Origin: Cucumis sativus
Lineage: Eukaryota > Streptophyta > Magnoliopsida > Cucurbitales > Cucurbitaceae
Direction of reading: 5' to 3'
Assembly (NCBI RefSeq): GCF_000004075.3
Contig: NC_026655.2
Coordinates: forward strand, 24,041,489-24,105,488
Length of the DNA stretch: 64,000 bases
Shown piece by piece: positions 1 to 11,955 of the stretch. Both the position numbers and the translations under genes were made by a program. Under the pieces are notes generated by a model. It did not search any database. It worked only from the letters and a program-made list of their open reading frames with translations, and was not told where the DNA came from. Position 1 is the stretch's first letter, and each line of letters begins with the position of its first letter.

Positions 1-910
1 TAGTCATAATTCATTTAATTTCAACCCAATATTTTTAGTTCTTTTAAATAGAACACTTTTCAATCCATTTTTTGTTTAACCCGCACGTTACACAAATCTT
101 GATCAACATCTTTAATTTTAACAATTTAGCAAGGTTCATAAATATTCAAGAAATTAATTAACTTGACTAATCACATCTTAAATCTAGGATCTAATTAATA
201 ACACCATGAATCATACTCCAATAATTTTGAATTCTATCAATAATTTTGATGCAAAACCCTAGCTCTATTCATTTTACCCCATTCATGTTGTGAACCTTGG
301 CCAAATGAAAGTTAATTTTCAGTTTATGTTTCATAATAATTTTGCTTTCTAAATAAAATCACCATTAGATTTTTAATTTTTGAAAAAGTAAGTTAATTAA
401 TATAAATAATATTTTCACTTACTTCACTTTTCATTAATATTTTTAAAAATTAACCAAGAATTTAAGCATATTTTCTTTAAGTAGAATCATACTTAAAACA
501 CATAAGTTTGAATAATTAAAAACAAAATTACCCTAAATAATAAACACTTTAAAAGAGTATATCCTGACAAGATAACAAAAACCATCTAATTGTATAGTTT
601 AGAATCTCATCCAAAAGTGAGAACAGAAAAATTATTACAAATTAAACATATAACTGAGAATTAAAAGTTCTCCATTTGCTAGAGAATAATAACCCAATTA
701 GACTCTAGAATACAACAACATTAATCAAAACATATATAAAACCTTTGCTATATATAAGCTAGCTCCTTATATAATCCCCATGAATGTGTTCCTCAAATAT
801 GAAAAATCAAAATTATTTTCCCATGTTGAAAAAAAAAAGAGGAACACTTAATAATTTTGAGAATCAGAATCAGAAACCCCCACTTTTGTTATTATTATTA
901 TTTATTATTA
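1..910. other. AT-rich spacer downstream of NAS
   Basis: No open frame with coding character on either strand. The last 100-150 bases probably hold the 3' UTR and polyadenylation region of the minus-strand nicotianamine synthase. A short ATT-rich run lies at about 888-914, next to its stop codon. Nothing else recognised. Confidence 0.5.
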
Positions 911-2754
911 TTATTCAGCTGCTTCCATTGCAAATTCCTCAATCTTACCTCCATGATTATTGAAGCCGTTTTGAATCTCAGAACATTTGTTATTATGAAC
1001 AACACCACTACTAATCTTCACATTCTCATTTTCATCTGAATTAACAAACAAACAACAACCGTTGTCGTTGTTGTTGTTGTCGTCACTGTCGTTGTCGTTA
1101 TCGAATTTCATTGTTTTTCTTGCAATTATTACTGAGTTGATAACTTCATCAGTGGGATGAAACACAGATAGAACCTCAAACCCTAACAAATCAGAATCTT
1201 CAACCACAGGATATAAAAAAGCTCTTCCTCCATGAGCACTTCTTACCATCAAATAAGCTCCTTCTGACATGTACTCTGACAAATGCTTGATCACCTTTAG
1301 TTTTTCCTCCTTCTCCATTCCAACAAGAGCTGCCAAAAACACAACTTCGTACTGTTTTAGCTCCTCTGTCACTTTCATGATGTCGCACGTATGAAACACC
1401 ATCCTCGTCTTCAGGTCCGGGTCACGCGACACCAAATTTGACGCCTGTTGGAAGAAAATACGAGTTTATTAGTATTCCATTACGTCCCCATTTGATAAAT
1501 ATTTGGTTCTTTTAACAAAGTAACCTTATCAGCATTACATTCCCTTTTTTAAAAAAAACTATACGTTGAACAATAGGTGAACCAGGATATCTCCATTAAG
1601 TGGATACCTCCTGAGCACCCTTATCATTCCCGCTTCATATATGAATAAGAGTTTAGTACATGAAGTAGGAGAGAACAAAAAAGACTAGAGAGAATGTTAG
1701 GTCATTCTCGAAACCATAAGTTTCAATGCATTGATATCTTTTCAAAAACCATGTTTTAAAGATACACTCTATTTGATAACTAGATTTTTGAAAAATTAGC
1801 CTTCTTTTCTCTCAATTTTATTTAGTGTTCTTCATTTTTCTTTAGGCATATGAGAGTTAAATTTTTAACCTAATTTCAGAAACAAAATAAATTCTTTCAA
1901 GTTTAATGGAACAATGTTTATAGGCTTAAATATTATTGTTAGAAAAAAAAATAATAAAATGATTATCCAAAGAGTCTAATAAACAGTTTCCAAAAAATTG
2001 CTTTTGTTTTTAGAAATTATCAAGAACTTTGAGGCTTCTTTAAAACATGAAAACCATAATTGAAAAATTAAGAGATAGAAACAAACATATAAATTTATAA
2101 AACAGAACCATATAAGGGTTAAGAAATTTTTCCTAATACCATATTAAATCACTTCAAAAATCAAAACCTCACAAACATAGAAGGAAAATGATTGCAACAA
2201 ACAAATCAACTAACCAAACTAGGAAACTCATATAAATTTTCTTGCAAAGACAATATACAAACCTTGGAATTAGCAACCGGGTCGAGGTCGTAGTTGTGGA
2301 AGACGGTGGAGGTGAGGTGGCGAGTGGCAAGGACGACGGAGGTAAGAGGAAGAGGGCCAGAGCCAACGAACGCAACGGCGGAAGGAAGCGCACGGGGGCC
2401 ATGGCGGTGGAGAATAGAGAATTCAAGGAGGCTAAGTTTAATGTAATTAGAGAAGTAAGGGAAGACATGAAGATGATCGATAGGGGAATCAAATTTGGCC
2501 AATAAATCAGAAAAATGAAACTCCAAAAGAGACTCAGCTTGACCACAGAGACGAATGAGATTTGATCTCATTTGTTGAAGTGGTTTTGAGAGTGAATTGA
2601 TATGGAAATGAGGGGAGGTGGGTGACATGCACGTGACCACCAACTTAGTGAAAAGGGTGTCGACATTGTTACAAGGTTTGAGGCTTTCAAGGCTTGAGAT
2701 TTCATCATATAATTCACAAACCTTTTGGATTAGAGTTTCTTCTTCACAAACCAT
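911..2754 (-). CDS. NAS: nicotianamine synthase, two exons
   Basis: Condenses three S-adenosylmethionine molecules into nicotianamine, the metal chelator used for iron, zinc and copper transport in plants. Exon 1 is 2754-2263 (164 codons) and exon 2 is 1444-911 (177 codons plus stop), giving 341 residues; the family is usually about 320. Family signatures seen: SLESLKPCNNVDTLF near residues 21-35, DHLHVFPY at 93-100, the SAM-fold loop FVGSGPLPLTS at 129-139, then across the splice ASNLVSRDPDL, VVFLAALVGM, RSAHGGRAFLYP and HPTDEVINSVIIARK. The intron (2262-1445, AAG/GT to CAG/GCG, phase 0, 818 bases) is odd because most NAS genes I know are intronless. Joining the exons restores the conserved core without a gap, so the split is real rather than a broken gene. 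The C-terminal tail is long and rich in Asn and Asp. A TATA-like run sits about 180 bases upstream of the ATG. Confidence 0.93.
1565..1720 (-). mobile_element. LINE 3' tail inside the NAS intron
   Basis: The stretch around CTCCATTAAGTGGATACCTC and the following TTCCCGCTTCATATATGAAT matches, in the same order, the tail of the LINE at 3825-4540 and (reversed) the tails at 16440-16560, 49480-49740 and 52600-52815. The shared pattern is: tail of a LINE 3' UTR containing an AATGAAGC..GATG block followed by GTCCACCTAGTGGAGATG. It is 5'-truncated and has no coding sequence left. Confidence 0.7.
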
Positions 2755-2931
2755 GTCGACACTATGAGCAAAAGAAAAAAGAAGAAAGACAAAGAATACA
2801 AAAGATCAGAGTACGTTTGAAAGAAATACTCTTTATTTGTTTCTCTTTTTCTCAAGGGGACTTCTTCAATGAGTCCTTTATTTATTGACATTTGAGCCAA
2901 TGTTCTTGTGGGGTCCATGCTAGGGTTTGGA

Positions 2932-2949
2932 ACTATATATATATTCTAT
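2932..2949 (-). promoter_or_regulatory. putative TATA region of NAS
   Basis: An alternating TA run, TATATATATA on the minus strand, lies about 180 bases upstream of the NAS start codon, a plausible distance if the 5' UTR is about 150 bases. No iron-deficiency element was recognised with confidence in the next 500 bases. Confidence 0.35.
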
Positions 2950-2954
2950 TTTGA

Positions 2955-3824
2955 TGGTTTTAACTCAACCCTCCTTCAAAAGATTGATTCTAGTTTATGA
3001 TGTCCAATTTGTTGATAAATTTATAAGTCTTCACGAATCTATACTATTACGTAGTTATTATAAAAATTATTTGTAATGAGTAGCTTTCGTAGACTTATAT
3101 AATTATGTGTGTAGCGAAATCACGTAGCTTTGATCATATTAGCGATATGATCCATCATTGATAGATATTAAAAGTTTGATCTAAATTTGACTATATTTGC
3201 CTTTTTTTTTTTTTTTTGCATGGTGCACTTATTTGCCATCATCCCTTTATTAAACTCAAATACCTAAAAGTTATGTTTGGTAATTGTTTTGTTTTTTGTT
3301 TTTTAAAATAAAGTTTTTTTTTTCTTTTAGATATATTATTGTTTTTGGTATCTATTAGATATATAGAATGTTAGGTCATATTTTTGGAATATAGTGTTTT
3401 TTATAAGTCCAAATTAAACTAGCTAGCTCTAATAGAAAATCTCTAATGTAAGAATTGAAAACCCTAAAAGTAAAAAACTAATAAAAAAAAGTTTATATGC
3501 AAAGCTTAGGAATAAAAAAAAATCTTGAAAGTAGAATGGGGATTAGAATTATAATAAACAATGTAAAAGTTTAAGATCTACAATATAATTTGTTGTGTTG
3601 ATTCCTTCTTTCTTCAAGCTAGCTAGAATGAAGCTTCATTAAGTTATTAAATCCCATAATTAGTAACATAATTATTAAATTGAAAATTATTTAATTATCA
3701 AATTAAATTCTCATCATATTAATAACCAATTAATTACAAAATAAAAATAGATATAAATTAGTGTATAACTTCTAAAAATATAAAATATAACTTACCATGT
3801 ATTTTTTTTTATATAAAAAATACA
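2955..3824. other. AT-rich NAS upstream region
   Basis: No coding signal. Holds a 16-base run of T near 3204-3218 and a near-perfect palindrome at about 3131-3151 (GATCATAT, spacer, ATATGATC) that could be a protein-binding or hairpin site. Function unknown. Confidence 0.4.
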
Positions 3825-4540
3825 TTAGGTTAGTAGACGCACCATGACATCCCCACTAGGTGGGACACCCCCTTAGCGTCTTCATCATCCTTGCTTCATT
3901 AATAATAGGAGTTTAATACAAGAAACAAGAATACAAAAGAGGCTAGAGAGAAACCCATGAGACCTGAAACCCCAATAAAACATTAAAAAGTATTGAAATT
4001 TAAAGTTATGCTACTGACAAAGTAGTTTCTGAAATGAGGAGAGCGACTCGTCCAAAAACCCGTGAGAGTTTGGATATCTTCCCTAACCCCAATAGGGATC
4101 TTTCTTCATCATTTAAGATCCTCTTAATTATTTCTTTCATTTCATATAACTTGTTTCTTGGTTTTGGATCTTGTTTTGCATATATTTTTACATATGGAAA
4201 CAATATTATCAAAGTTGACGAAGCAATTTAATGGAGCTCCCACTATTTTACCAAATACCTTTGGTACAAGAACAAGTATTGAAGAGGTGATCTTGTTTTC
4301 TTCGTCAGATTTGCATAGCACACACCATGAATGTTTCAAATTCCACATCGGTAGTCTTCTTTGCATATTTTCAGCTGTGTTTATACCTTCATGGAGTAGA
4401 GACCAAATCGAAAACTTTGCATTTTTTTGGAATGGTAGATTCTCAAAGATGCTGGTATATCTCAGTGCCAACATTGTTTGATCCCTCTTGTACCTTATCG
4501 AAAATGGTTGTCTTAACCGAGGTAATGTAGAAGCTTCGAT
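3825..4540 (-). mobile_element. LINE retrotransposon fragment (3' end with zinc-binding domain)
   Basis: On the minus strand, 4474-4142 encodes a decayed reverse-transcriptase zinc-binding domain (zf-RVT): FENLPFQKNAKFSIWSLL, then GINTAENMQRRLP and SWCVLCKSDEE, the last being the CxxC half of the zinc site. The frame is then lost. The 3' UTR tail lies at about 3930-3830, sharing the TTAATGAAGC and CCACCTAGTGGGGATG blocks with other copies in this window. Only the 3' end is present, as expected for incomplete reverse transcription. Confidence 0.8.
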
Positions 4541-7500
4541 TTGTATTTAGGTTCCATATGAGATAATATTGGCCTTGAGTAGGGAATGTAAGGATTAAGA
4601 GAATTTTTCAACTCCTCTCATGTCTGTATTTCCACACTTCTCAAAGGCGTTCTAGGGTATAAATTCTAATTAATCTATTGTTTCTTCCTTCCACAAATCT
4701 TTTATTGAATTCTATTTTTTGGTTGTGAGTGCATATAATCTGGAACTTGGAAGGGTTGTGAGTGCATATAGTTTGCATATAGTCTACGACTTCGAAGGGA
4801 TATATAACTTCATATATATCAATGAAACAGCAAATTAAAATTGAAAAAAGAAAGAAAAAGTAAGCTTGAAATAATTTATATTGTCAATATATACAAGCTA
4901 GTTAACATCTCTAATAATTCATGTTTATGATCGTTATATTGATTACAATTAATAAGTTCATTATTTTTTACTTGATATATCTAACATCAATTCTTTTCTA
5001 GTCAAATACTCATAGACTTTCCCTTTATGTTAGGGAGAAAATGTAAAAATTAAAAAGTATCTCATAACTTTTTATTTCTTTTTAGTTAAAAAAACTCGTA
5101 TTCTTTTCCAAAGTTAACAATTTTATCGGTTATTTTATAGACATTTCAAAAGTATCCTCAAAGTAAAAATTAAAAGTTAGATAAAAATCGAGATTTGCAA
5201 AGTCGTGTTGCTAACTAGAAATAGTGTGACGGTCGAAATATCTAACATTCTAAAGAATGTATATTCCAACATATTATCTTAAAACCTTGAAAAATCAAGA
5301 ATAATGTTATATTTTTTTAAAAAAAGTACGACGGTTGGAAAAACTAAAAAAGTATTTCTATAGTTACTTAAATAATATACAAGTTTTTTTAATTTTTTTA
5401 AAGAAAAAATATTTTAAATTATAAATTAAGTAGTATAGTTTAACGGTAATTGAGATGTTACCTCTTATTATCATAAGAATTGAGCTATAATTAATATATT
5501 CGTATCGCACAATTTCTTTTATATTGTTTAAATTTTTTTTCTTGAATCATTTTTAATAAAATCACAACATCTATTATTTTTATTCTACATCACTAATAGT
5601 TAGTGTGCATTGATATAACAAATCGAAACAAGCTCAATAACTTAATGAATAGATGATACATCTCTCTTCACAACACAACAATAAAAGCACTAATGATGTA
5701 GATATCATAAAAAAACAAATTAGAGAGACTTTGGAGTGGGAGCACTATTCATTGTGGCTTTGCAAATACTCGAATGGGTGTCTCAAATTGATAATGTCAA
5801 TGCCATATAATATAACGTAACAATCACCTCATTATATTTCCCTTCTTCCAAAAAGATAAACCATTTTCATATTCTAATTATCATCTTTTTATTTCTGACC
5901 TCATTTCATTTCATTATTTCTTTTACAATTACATCATATACAACGTGTTATAACCTACGTATTTATCTAATTTTATATGATTAATATTTTGTCAAAACAA
6001 GCTTAACTCTATATTAATTGACATAATCTTTCACCAAGTTTGAATCTCAAACTCTCAACTCAACTAATGTAGTACAAAATAAAAAAAATAACGTAACAAG
6101 CTTTCATTCTCTTTGTTTTTACTCGAAAATAAAATATAAAAAACTTGCTCGGATAAGAATTAATTTGATTCTTAATTATTTTGAAAATTATACTTATTTT
6201 GATGTAAAACATTTTTTAATCATATAGGTTTCATGTTTTGTAATTATACACTTAATTTCTTAGGAAAGAAAAAAATATATGTATAAAAAATGTATTTTCT
6301 TTCTTTCCATAAAGCTTCTTTAATTTTTAAAAACATTCATAAGATTATTTTAAAAAACTAGATGGTAATTAAATGAAATTTTAGTAATCATATTTTTTTT
6401 GGATTCTAAGCATTAGAGTGTTTTTCAGCAATGGAGGACACATATATATATTTTTGAGGGATGCAAAACTTATTTGGATTTTAATTTTAATATATAAGTA
6501 ATTTGTTGAGATGTAAGATATAGAGAATTGTTTGATGTTTTGTTACCTATCATGTTTGGTGTCAGATACTTTGTGTTCATGAAGTTACCTTACATCATTC
6601 TCAAATGGTTAGTCACGTAGTTTTCTCAGTCAAATTTTTTATTTGTTGTCTGCACTTCTCTTGAACTAACTTAAACACGTTCTAATTCTCATTGAGATTG
6701 TTTTTTTTAGTTATACATGCTTTTTCTTTGTAAATTTCCTTTTCTTATTTCTTGTAATGCTTTTGGTTGTGTGTCAACGTCGGGCTATAAAATTTAATAT
6801 TGCAATTCAATATCTTTGTTAAAAATGAAAAAAAGAACAAAATTTTATCGAAATTGAAAGAGATCAAACCATTGATTTTAGAATAGTATTTGGTGTCTTT
6901 ATCAAACTAAGCTCGCTTAGAACAAGTTCTTCTAATTAAAGTTGTGATACATATAGTAGATTGTATGTGTATATATATATATATACACAAACAAAAAGGA
7001 ACCTAATAATCTTGGAATGTTGGAAACAGAAAAGGCAAGAACTTAAAGTAATAAAAATATTTAGGCAGCTTATGTTCGTTTTTTTTTTTTTTTTTTTCCT
7101 TTTAAAGAATAGAATAAAAACAATTTGCTAATTGGCACTGAACTACATTATACATTTTTTGTCATTAGTTGCAAAATTTCATATGTTCTGTTTATGATCA
7201 ACTTTCCAAATGGATTGTTTCAATATTCAAAATTTCAAACCATCAATGTCCTCTTTTTCCTTAAGTTTCCCTTCATTCGTGTAATTGACTTTTTCATAAA
7301 GTTAATACATCTTAGGTTTTTTTTTTTAATTTAAAGTTGAACATCTATATAGTTAATCCACATCTCCTATACGGTTCTTCCCTTTCAAATGTTTTGATAT
7401 AGCAAAAAATCTAGCCAAGGAAAACTCCCTTGACATTATATTCACGTATAGTAGGTGGAGAAGTAGATTAAACATCGTATACCATTTAAGCTTTGACCAC

Positions 7501-10399
7501 ATACACTCTAATGCATATGTTAGTTTGCAACGAGGAAGGAAACAAGCTTTTAGGAGGAAGACTTCATTGCTATATATATGATATGTTTTCGAGGAGAAAA
7601 CTAACATTTTTCTTACTTTTTTAGAAATTTTGCATGTTGTATCCCTTTAAACATTGCCGTCAAATACCCTCTTTTAACGTAATTGTGTGACATTTTTTTT
7701 TTATGATGCTCTCAGGTTTAGATCATCAAGTCATCATGCTCATTTGAGTGTCGCAATGGGTTGGGACGAGTGTGCCTTTTTAGCCCTCTTTTCTTCTCTC
7801 TTCAAGCCTTATATCTATTCTCCAACCTTGTAGAGGCAATTTTCTTTCCATTTTCGGTCAATTGCTTAGTTACCCCAAATCATTGTATACTACACATGCA
7901 TTTAACCTACAAAACACAATATAAATTATGAACCCTACAAACCACTTCTCTAATGTCTTCAATTCATTATTAAAAATATAAGAAGTAAATTGAAATATAT
8001 AAAAATAATAGGCCTCACATAAAAAAAACAAAAAAAAAAAACTTCAAATATATATATATATATACACACACATACACAAAGCACCAATGGGATATGGAAT
8101 CCCTAAAAAGTGAAGATAAGAAAATACTTTTGAGCAATTTGTCCCACTTTCATTGATGATTAATGCAATCTCTTTCAAAAAGTTCCATCTCCTCCCAACC
8201 AAATGCGACTACTCGACCTTGAAATTTTAAGCATCTTTTTCTTTTCTTTTTCCTTTCCAAAAAGGCTTTCTAGGGTTTACATCTTATTGCCAATCAAACT
8301 CCATTGCTTATTATTTTTTCACTTATTTTAATATACATTAAAATATCATTTTGGTGAAAAATCTTCCATTTTTTATCTTTTTAATTTATTTTATTATTTA
8401 TTGGTATTTTTAACTCTAAGTTTTAAAACAATATTCAACCTATCACGTTTTCTCAAATGAAAGTAGTAAATTGAAAAGGTTCAAAAACTAAAATTAATAG
8501 TTATTAATAACTACTATTTTTTTTGGTAGGTAATACTATCATATACTCAAAAATCGATATAAAATGTACATAGACATATCATTCCATTCATCTTTTGATG
8601 ATTAAAGAAAAAACAAATTTAGGAAATAACTCACCAACACTTTAAGAAAAGAAAAAACAAATCAAAAGCTAACAATTAGAGTGGACCAAAACAAAAGGGA
8701 AAAAGAAAAATAAATAAATAAAGGAAGTTTATTGCTAAGCCATTCAATATTCTTTTTCATTTTTATTCTCGTTTTTCTTGTTTTAACTATTTTTATGCAC
8801 ATGAATCTTTCATAAATATTTTTCTTACCAAAATTATTTATATTCTTCAAACATTTTCAAAAAAAAAAAATTAACTATATACAAAATATATTAAAATCTA
8901 ACAAATTCTTCCTAATTCATTAAAAAAGAAATTTGCTATATTGTGTAATTATTTTTTTTTCTTTTCTATCCATAAGAATTTTTGTAAAGAAATTTAGTTT
9001 TTACTTTAAAAAAGATTTTAAAGTAACTTTTATAAATTTAATTAAGATGTAATTAATAGGCAAAAAGAAAAAAAAAAGACATTTGAAAAAAAATAGAAAC
9101 ATTAAATCATTAAAACCTAAACCTTTCTTGAAATAAAACTAAAATCCCAAAAAATTGGAACAATATAGAGAATTCAAAACAATTTGTTTTATTCTTCTTT
9201 TAGGCAAAATTCTCTACTTTTGAACAAAGATCAAAGAAACAGAATAATTCACTTCATAATTATTATGATAAGAGATGTTTATACTTTTTTTTTCTTCTTG
9301 GCTTTGGTAATAATATTCTTACAAACTTGAGCATATATGAAATATAATTCTTTATGAAAAGTCAAATAATTATTTTTCAACACATCAAATAAGAGAATTT
9401 TGTGAAATTGATGGGTTTTTTTTTTTGGGTTCAAAAGCAATCTATACCATATTTGTTGGCTATAAATAAAGTCAAAACTTCATACACAGTGAAGCCACCT
9501 CTCATCAATAATAATATACAATTCCAATTCATTATATTTGATTGGAGACCATATCTTTATTTATAAATTTATTATTCAAACTCTTGCCCTTCCATTCAAT
9601 GTGCCTTTTTATTTTTCACCTTTGTTAATGGGAGACTTTATGTGTTGGTCTTATGATGGAAGAAAATAGAATCTCTAAAAAGAAATTTTAATTCATATCA
9701 TTACTACTATCATCTTAAAGTTGAATTAATTCTCAAGGTTATATATATATATATATATATAAGCTAGATTAATTATTATACTATCAGAATAATCTTAGGC
9801 CTATGATTCATTTGTTTAATTCTATAGTAAATATTTTTAATTTAAACAAGAGAAGATTAATGTCAAACCATCCATTAATTAATGTGGTATATTATGTTGT
9901 TGAAATTAGTAGGCAGAAAGAAAATATTCTCTTGATCACTTTTTTTAGAGATGTTGATTTCTTTAACACTCACCTTATGTATGTTTATAAAATTATAATA
10001 CGAAAAAAGAGTAAAGAAGGGATATAGTTTTATTATTTTATGAAAAACTATTCTATGTACTTTAAATATTAATATATGGAGAGGAAATTAACAATATTGT
10101 GTGAAAGATTTTCTAATAGCATATTTCGAAAACATTTTGATCCCCAAAATTATGGTTAATCTAATTTTTTTTTTTCTAGAGTGATTGTCTATTCAACAAA
10201 TAGTTTCACCACAAATTAAAAGGATTGAAAGTAGGTATTAGTTGATGAACACAAATGTTAAAGGATTCAACTTTAAGTTTTTTTTTAAAAAAAGAAAGAT
10301 ATTTGATCTTTCTCAAGCTATGATGCAATGAGGAAAACAAAACATACGCCTAAAAAGAACAAAAAAGTTTATTGTTTAGGTTAGGGTTGATTTTTAATA
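4541..10399. other. gene desert, AT-rich
   Basis: About 5.9 kb with no gene I can support. Holds many A or T runs, TA microsatellites at about 6966-6985, 8047-8065 and 9741-9760, and a 17-base T run at 7080-7097. Short open frames here have no recognisable similarity and look like chance. A short duplication, GGTTGTGAGTGCATATA, occurs at about 4722 and 4754. Confidence 0.5.
9739..9761. repeat. (AT)n microsatellite
   Basis: About ten uninterrupted AT units. Simple-sequence repeat likely to vary between accessions. Confidence 0.9.
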
Positions 10400-10583
10400 T
10401 AGTAAAATGTATTAAAATATTCACAAATATAGCAAAATTTTACTTTCTATAAACAATAGATCGCAATAAATTAATATTTGTGTTGCGATAAATCCAATAG
10501 TATAGATAACAGTTTATCATGGTCTATTGTTGATATAATGTGTATTTTTGCTATATTTGTAAATATTTTCAAAAGTTTTGTTA
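10400..10583. mobile_element. MITE-like foldback element
   Basis: The left arm (about 10400-10443) containing ATTCACAAATATAGCAAAAT is repeated in reverse complement in the right arm (about 10539-10583), which contains TTTTTGCTATATTTGTAAAT. Arms are about 40 bases, roughly 80-85% alike, around a 95-base centre with no coding capacity. This fits a short non-autonomous terminal-inverted-repeat transposon. I could not settle target-site duplications. Confidence 0.55.
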
Positions 10584-10791
10584 TTTAAAACAATTTTCTA
10601 ACATTGCAATATACAGATACATTTATGTATGTAACAAATATTCATTGTTCGACAAACTCCCTTTGTATCAATTATTAATTGATCAACTTCAAAGGTATAT
10701 TGACATTAAAGACTACTAACGTTGAAGGTGTTATTAAAAAGTGTTTAATGTCGTAAAAAACGAATACTTAAAGACCATTAATAACATCGTA

Positions 10792-11955
10792 CACTACAAG
10801 AAAAGAAGGCTCTTTCAACGCACAAAATCGTCAGGAGATATATGAAAAACGTCGGAAAAGGCTTTTCCGATGTATAAATATGCATTGGGATACAAGTTAG
10901 GAAAAATGTGTCGGAGGAGGAACTCTCGATACACAACATGTAGCATCAAGAGTTCCTAGACATCTTCCGACACTGCATGTTGTGCGTCGGGGGTTCCTCT
11001 ATTTTTCTTTAAAAAAATGTCTTCCATTATTAAGTGGAAGGCATATACATCCTCCCTTAGACTTGTATAGAAATAATACAAAACGTTTATTAAACCGCCC
11101 TCAGCATTACATTTCTAAAATAAATAAATAAAATGAGATGACTATAATACCCTACAACCATCTATATAAGTAAGCAACCATGTATCTTTCATATTCTATA
11201 AAAATTCTATATTTCTAGAGATCTTTAATCATAACAAACACAACCGTTTGCAAATACAAGCTATACATTGTACAATTCAGGTTTTTCTAATTTGATAAGG
11301 AAATAAAACAACAAATACAACTAAAAGATCTTTCATTATTACAATCAAGTTCACATCAACTGAGGGCAAAAAAATTACCTTATTGGGATCTTGTTATTCC
11401 TTGATGTCGTATGGACTTTCTCCCTCATCAACATCCATAATTCTTGGAACCTAAAATGAAAATATTGTTGGTTAAAGTATAACATTTTTCATAAAATGTT
11501 TGTGCATCAACCCACAATGCATTCATACCAACCATTCAACCATTCAAACATTCAAACAATTTCAATGTATCCAATATCTTGTAGCAAAATCAATCTCAAT
11601 CAATATCTATTAGTAATTTCAAATCAAATCAAGTATCTATGGTGCAACAATGGAACGTGGACGTAGCCACATATGGGTACCAACATACCTAATTATTCAT
11701 GTTCTTATATTGTTAGTTGTTACGACATATAGAAGAATGAAGATACAAAAATGAGATCCATTGGCAAACATGAGCTTAGCTCAACTGGTGCCTTTTTGTT
11801 CCTGTGGACAAGAGGTCCTGGGTTCAAATCCACACCCTAGTCTCTCAATACTTGTCTCGACCAACATATATTTTTATGTGTCGGGGATGGGCCTTTGTTT
11901 TGATGTTGCTTTTGCCCTTTTTCTATGTTAGGAAAGTCTCAATTTTTTTGTAGTG
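10792..11955. mobile_element. non-autonomous CACTA-like (En/Spm) element
   Basis: Begins CACTACAAGAAAAG and ends TTTTTTTGTAGTG, so both ends read CACTACAA inward, the hallmark of CACTA transposons. The 200 bases after the left end are dense with short direct and inverted copies of a GTCGG / TCCGAC motif, like CACTA subterminal repeats; a TGTGTCGGGG copy lies near the right end. No transposase frame remains over about 1.16 kb. The three bases outside each end (GTA and TCT) do not match, so either the target-site duplication has decayed or the two ends belong to different copies. Confidence 0.6.
11765..11845 (+). mobile_element. tRNA-derived SINE head
   Basis: Contains a Pol III box A, TAGCTCAACTGG at 11777-11788, and a box B, GGTTCAAATCC at 11821-11831, about 33 bases apart as in tRNA genes, but no cloverleaf can be drawn, so it is not a functional tRNA. 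The linking sequence CCTGTGGACAAGAGGTC recurs in the fragment at 17968-18035, showing a dispersed family. It lies inside the CACTA-like element. Confidence 0.6.

Noticed and set aside
2242-2505. An 87-residue plus-strand frame over NAS exon 1
   Set aside because: Antisense of conserved NAS coding sequence; basic low-complexity product typical of a shadow frame.
7353-7607. An 84-residue minus-strand frame in the gene desert
   Set aside because: No recognisable domain, no splice partners and no promoter signal; might be decayed transposon but I cannot support it.
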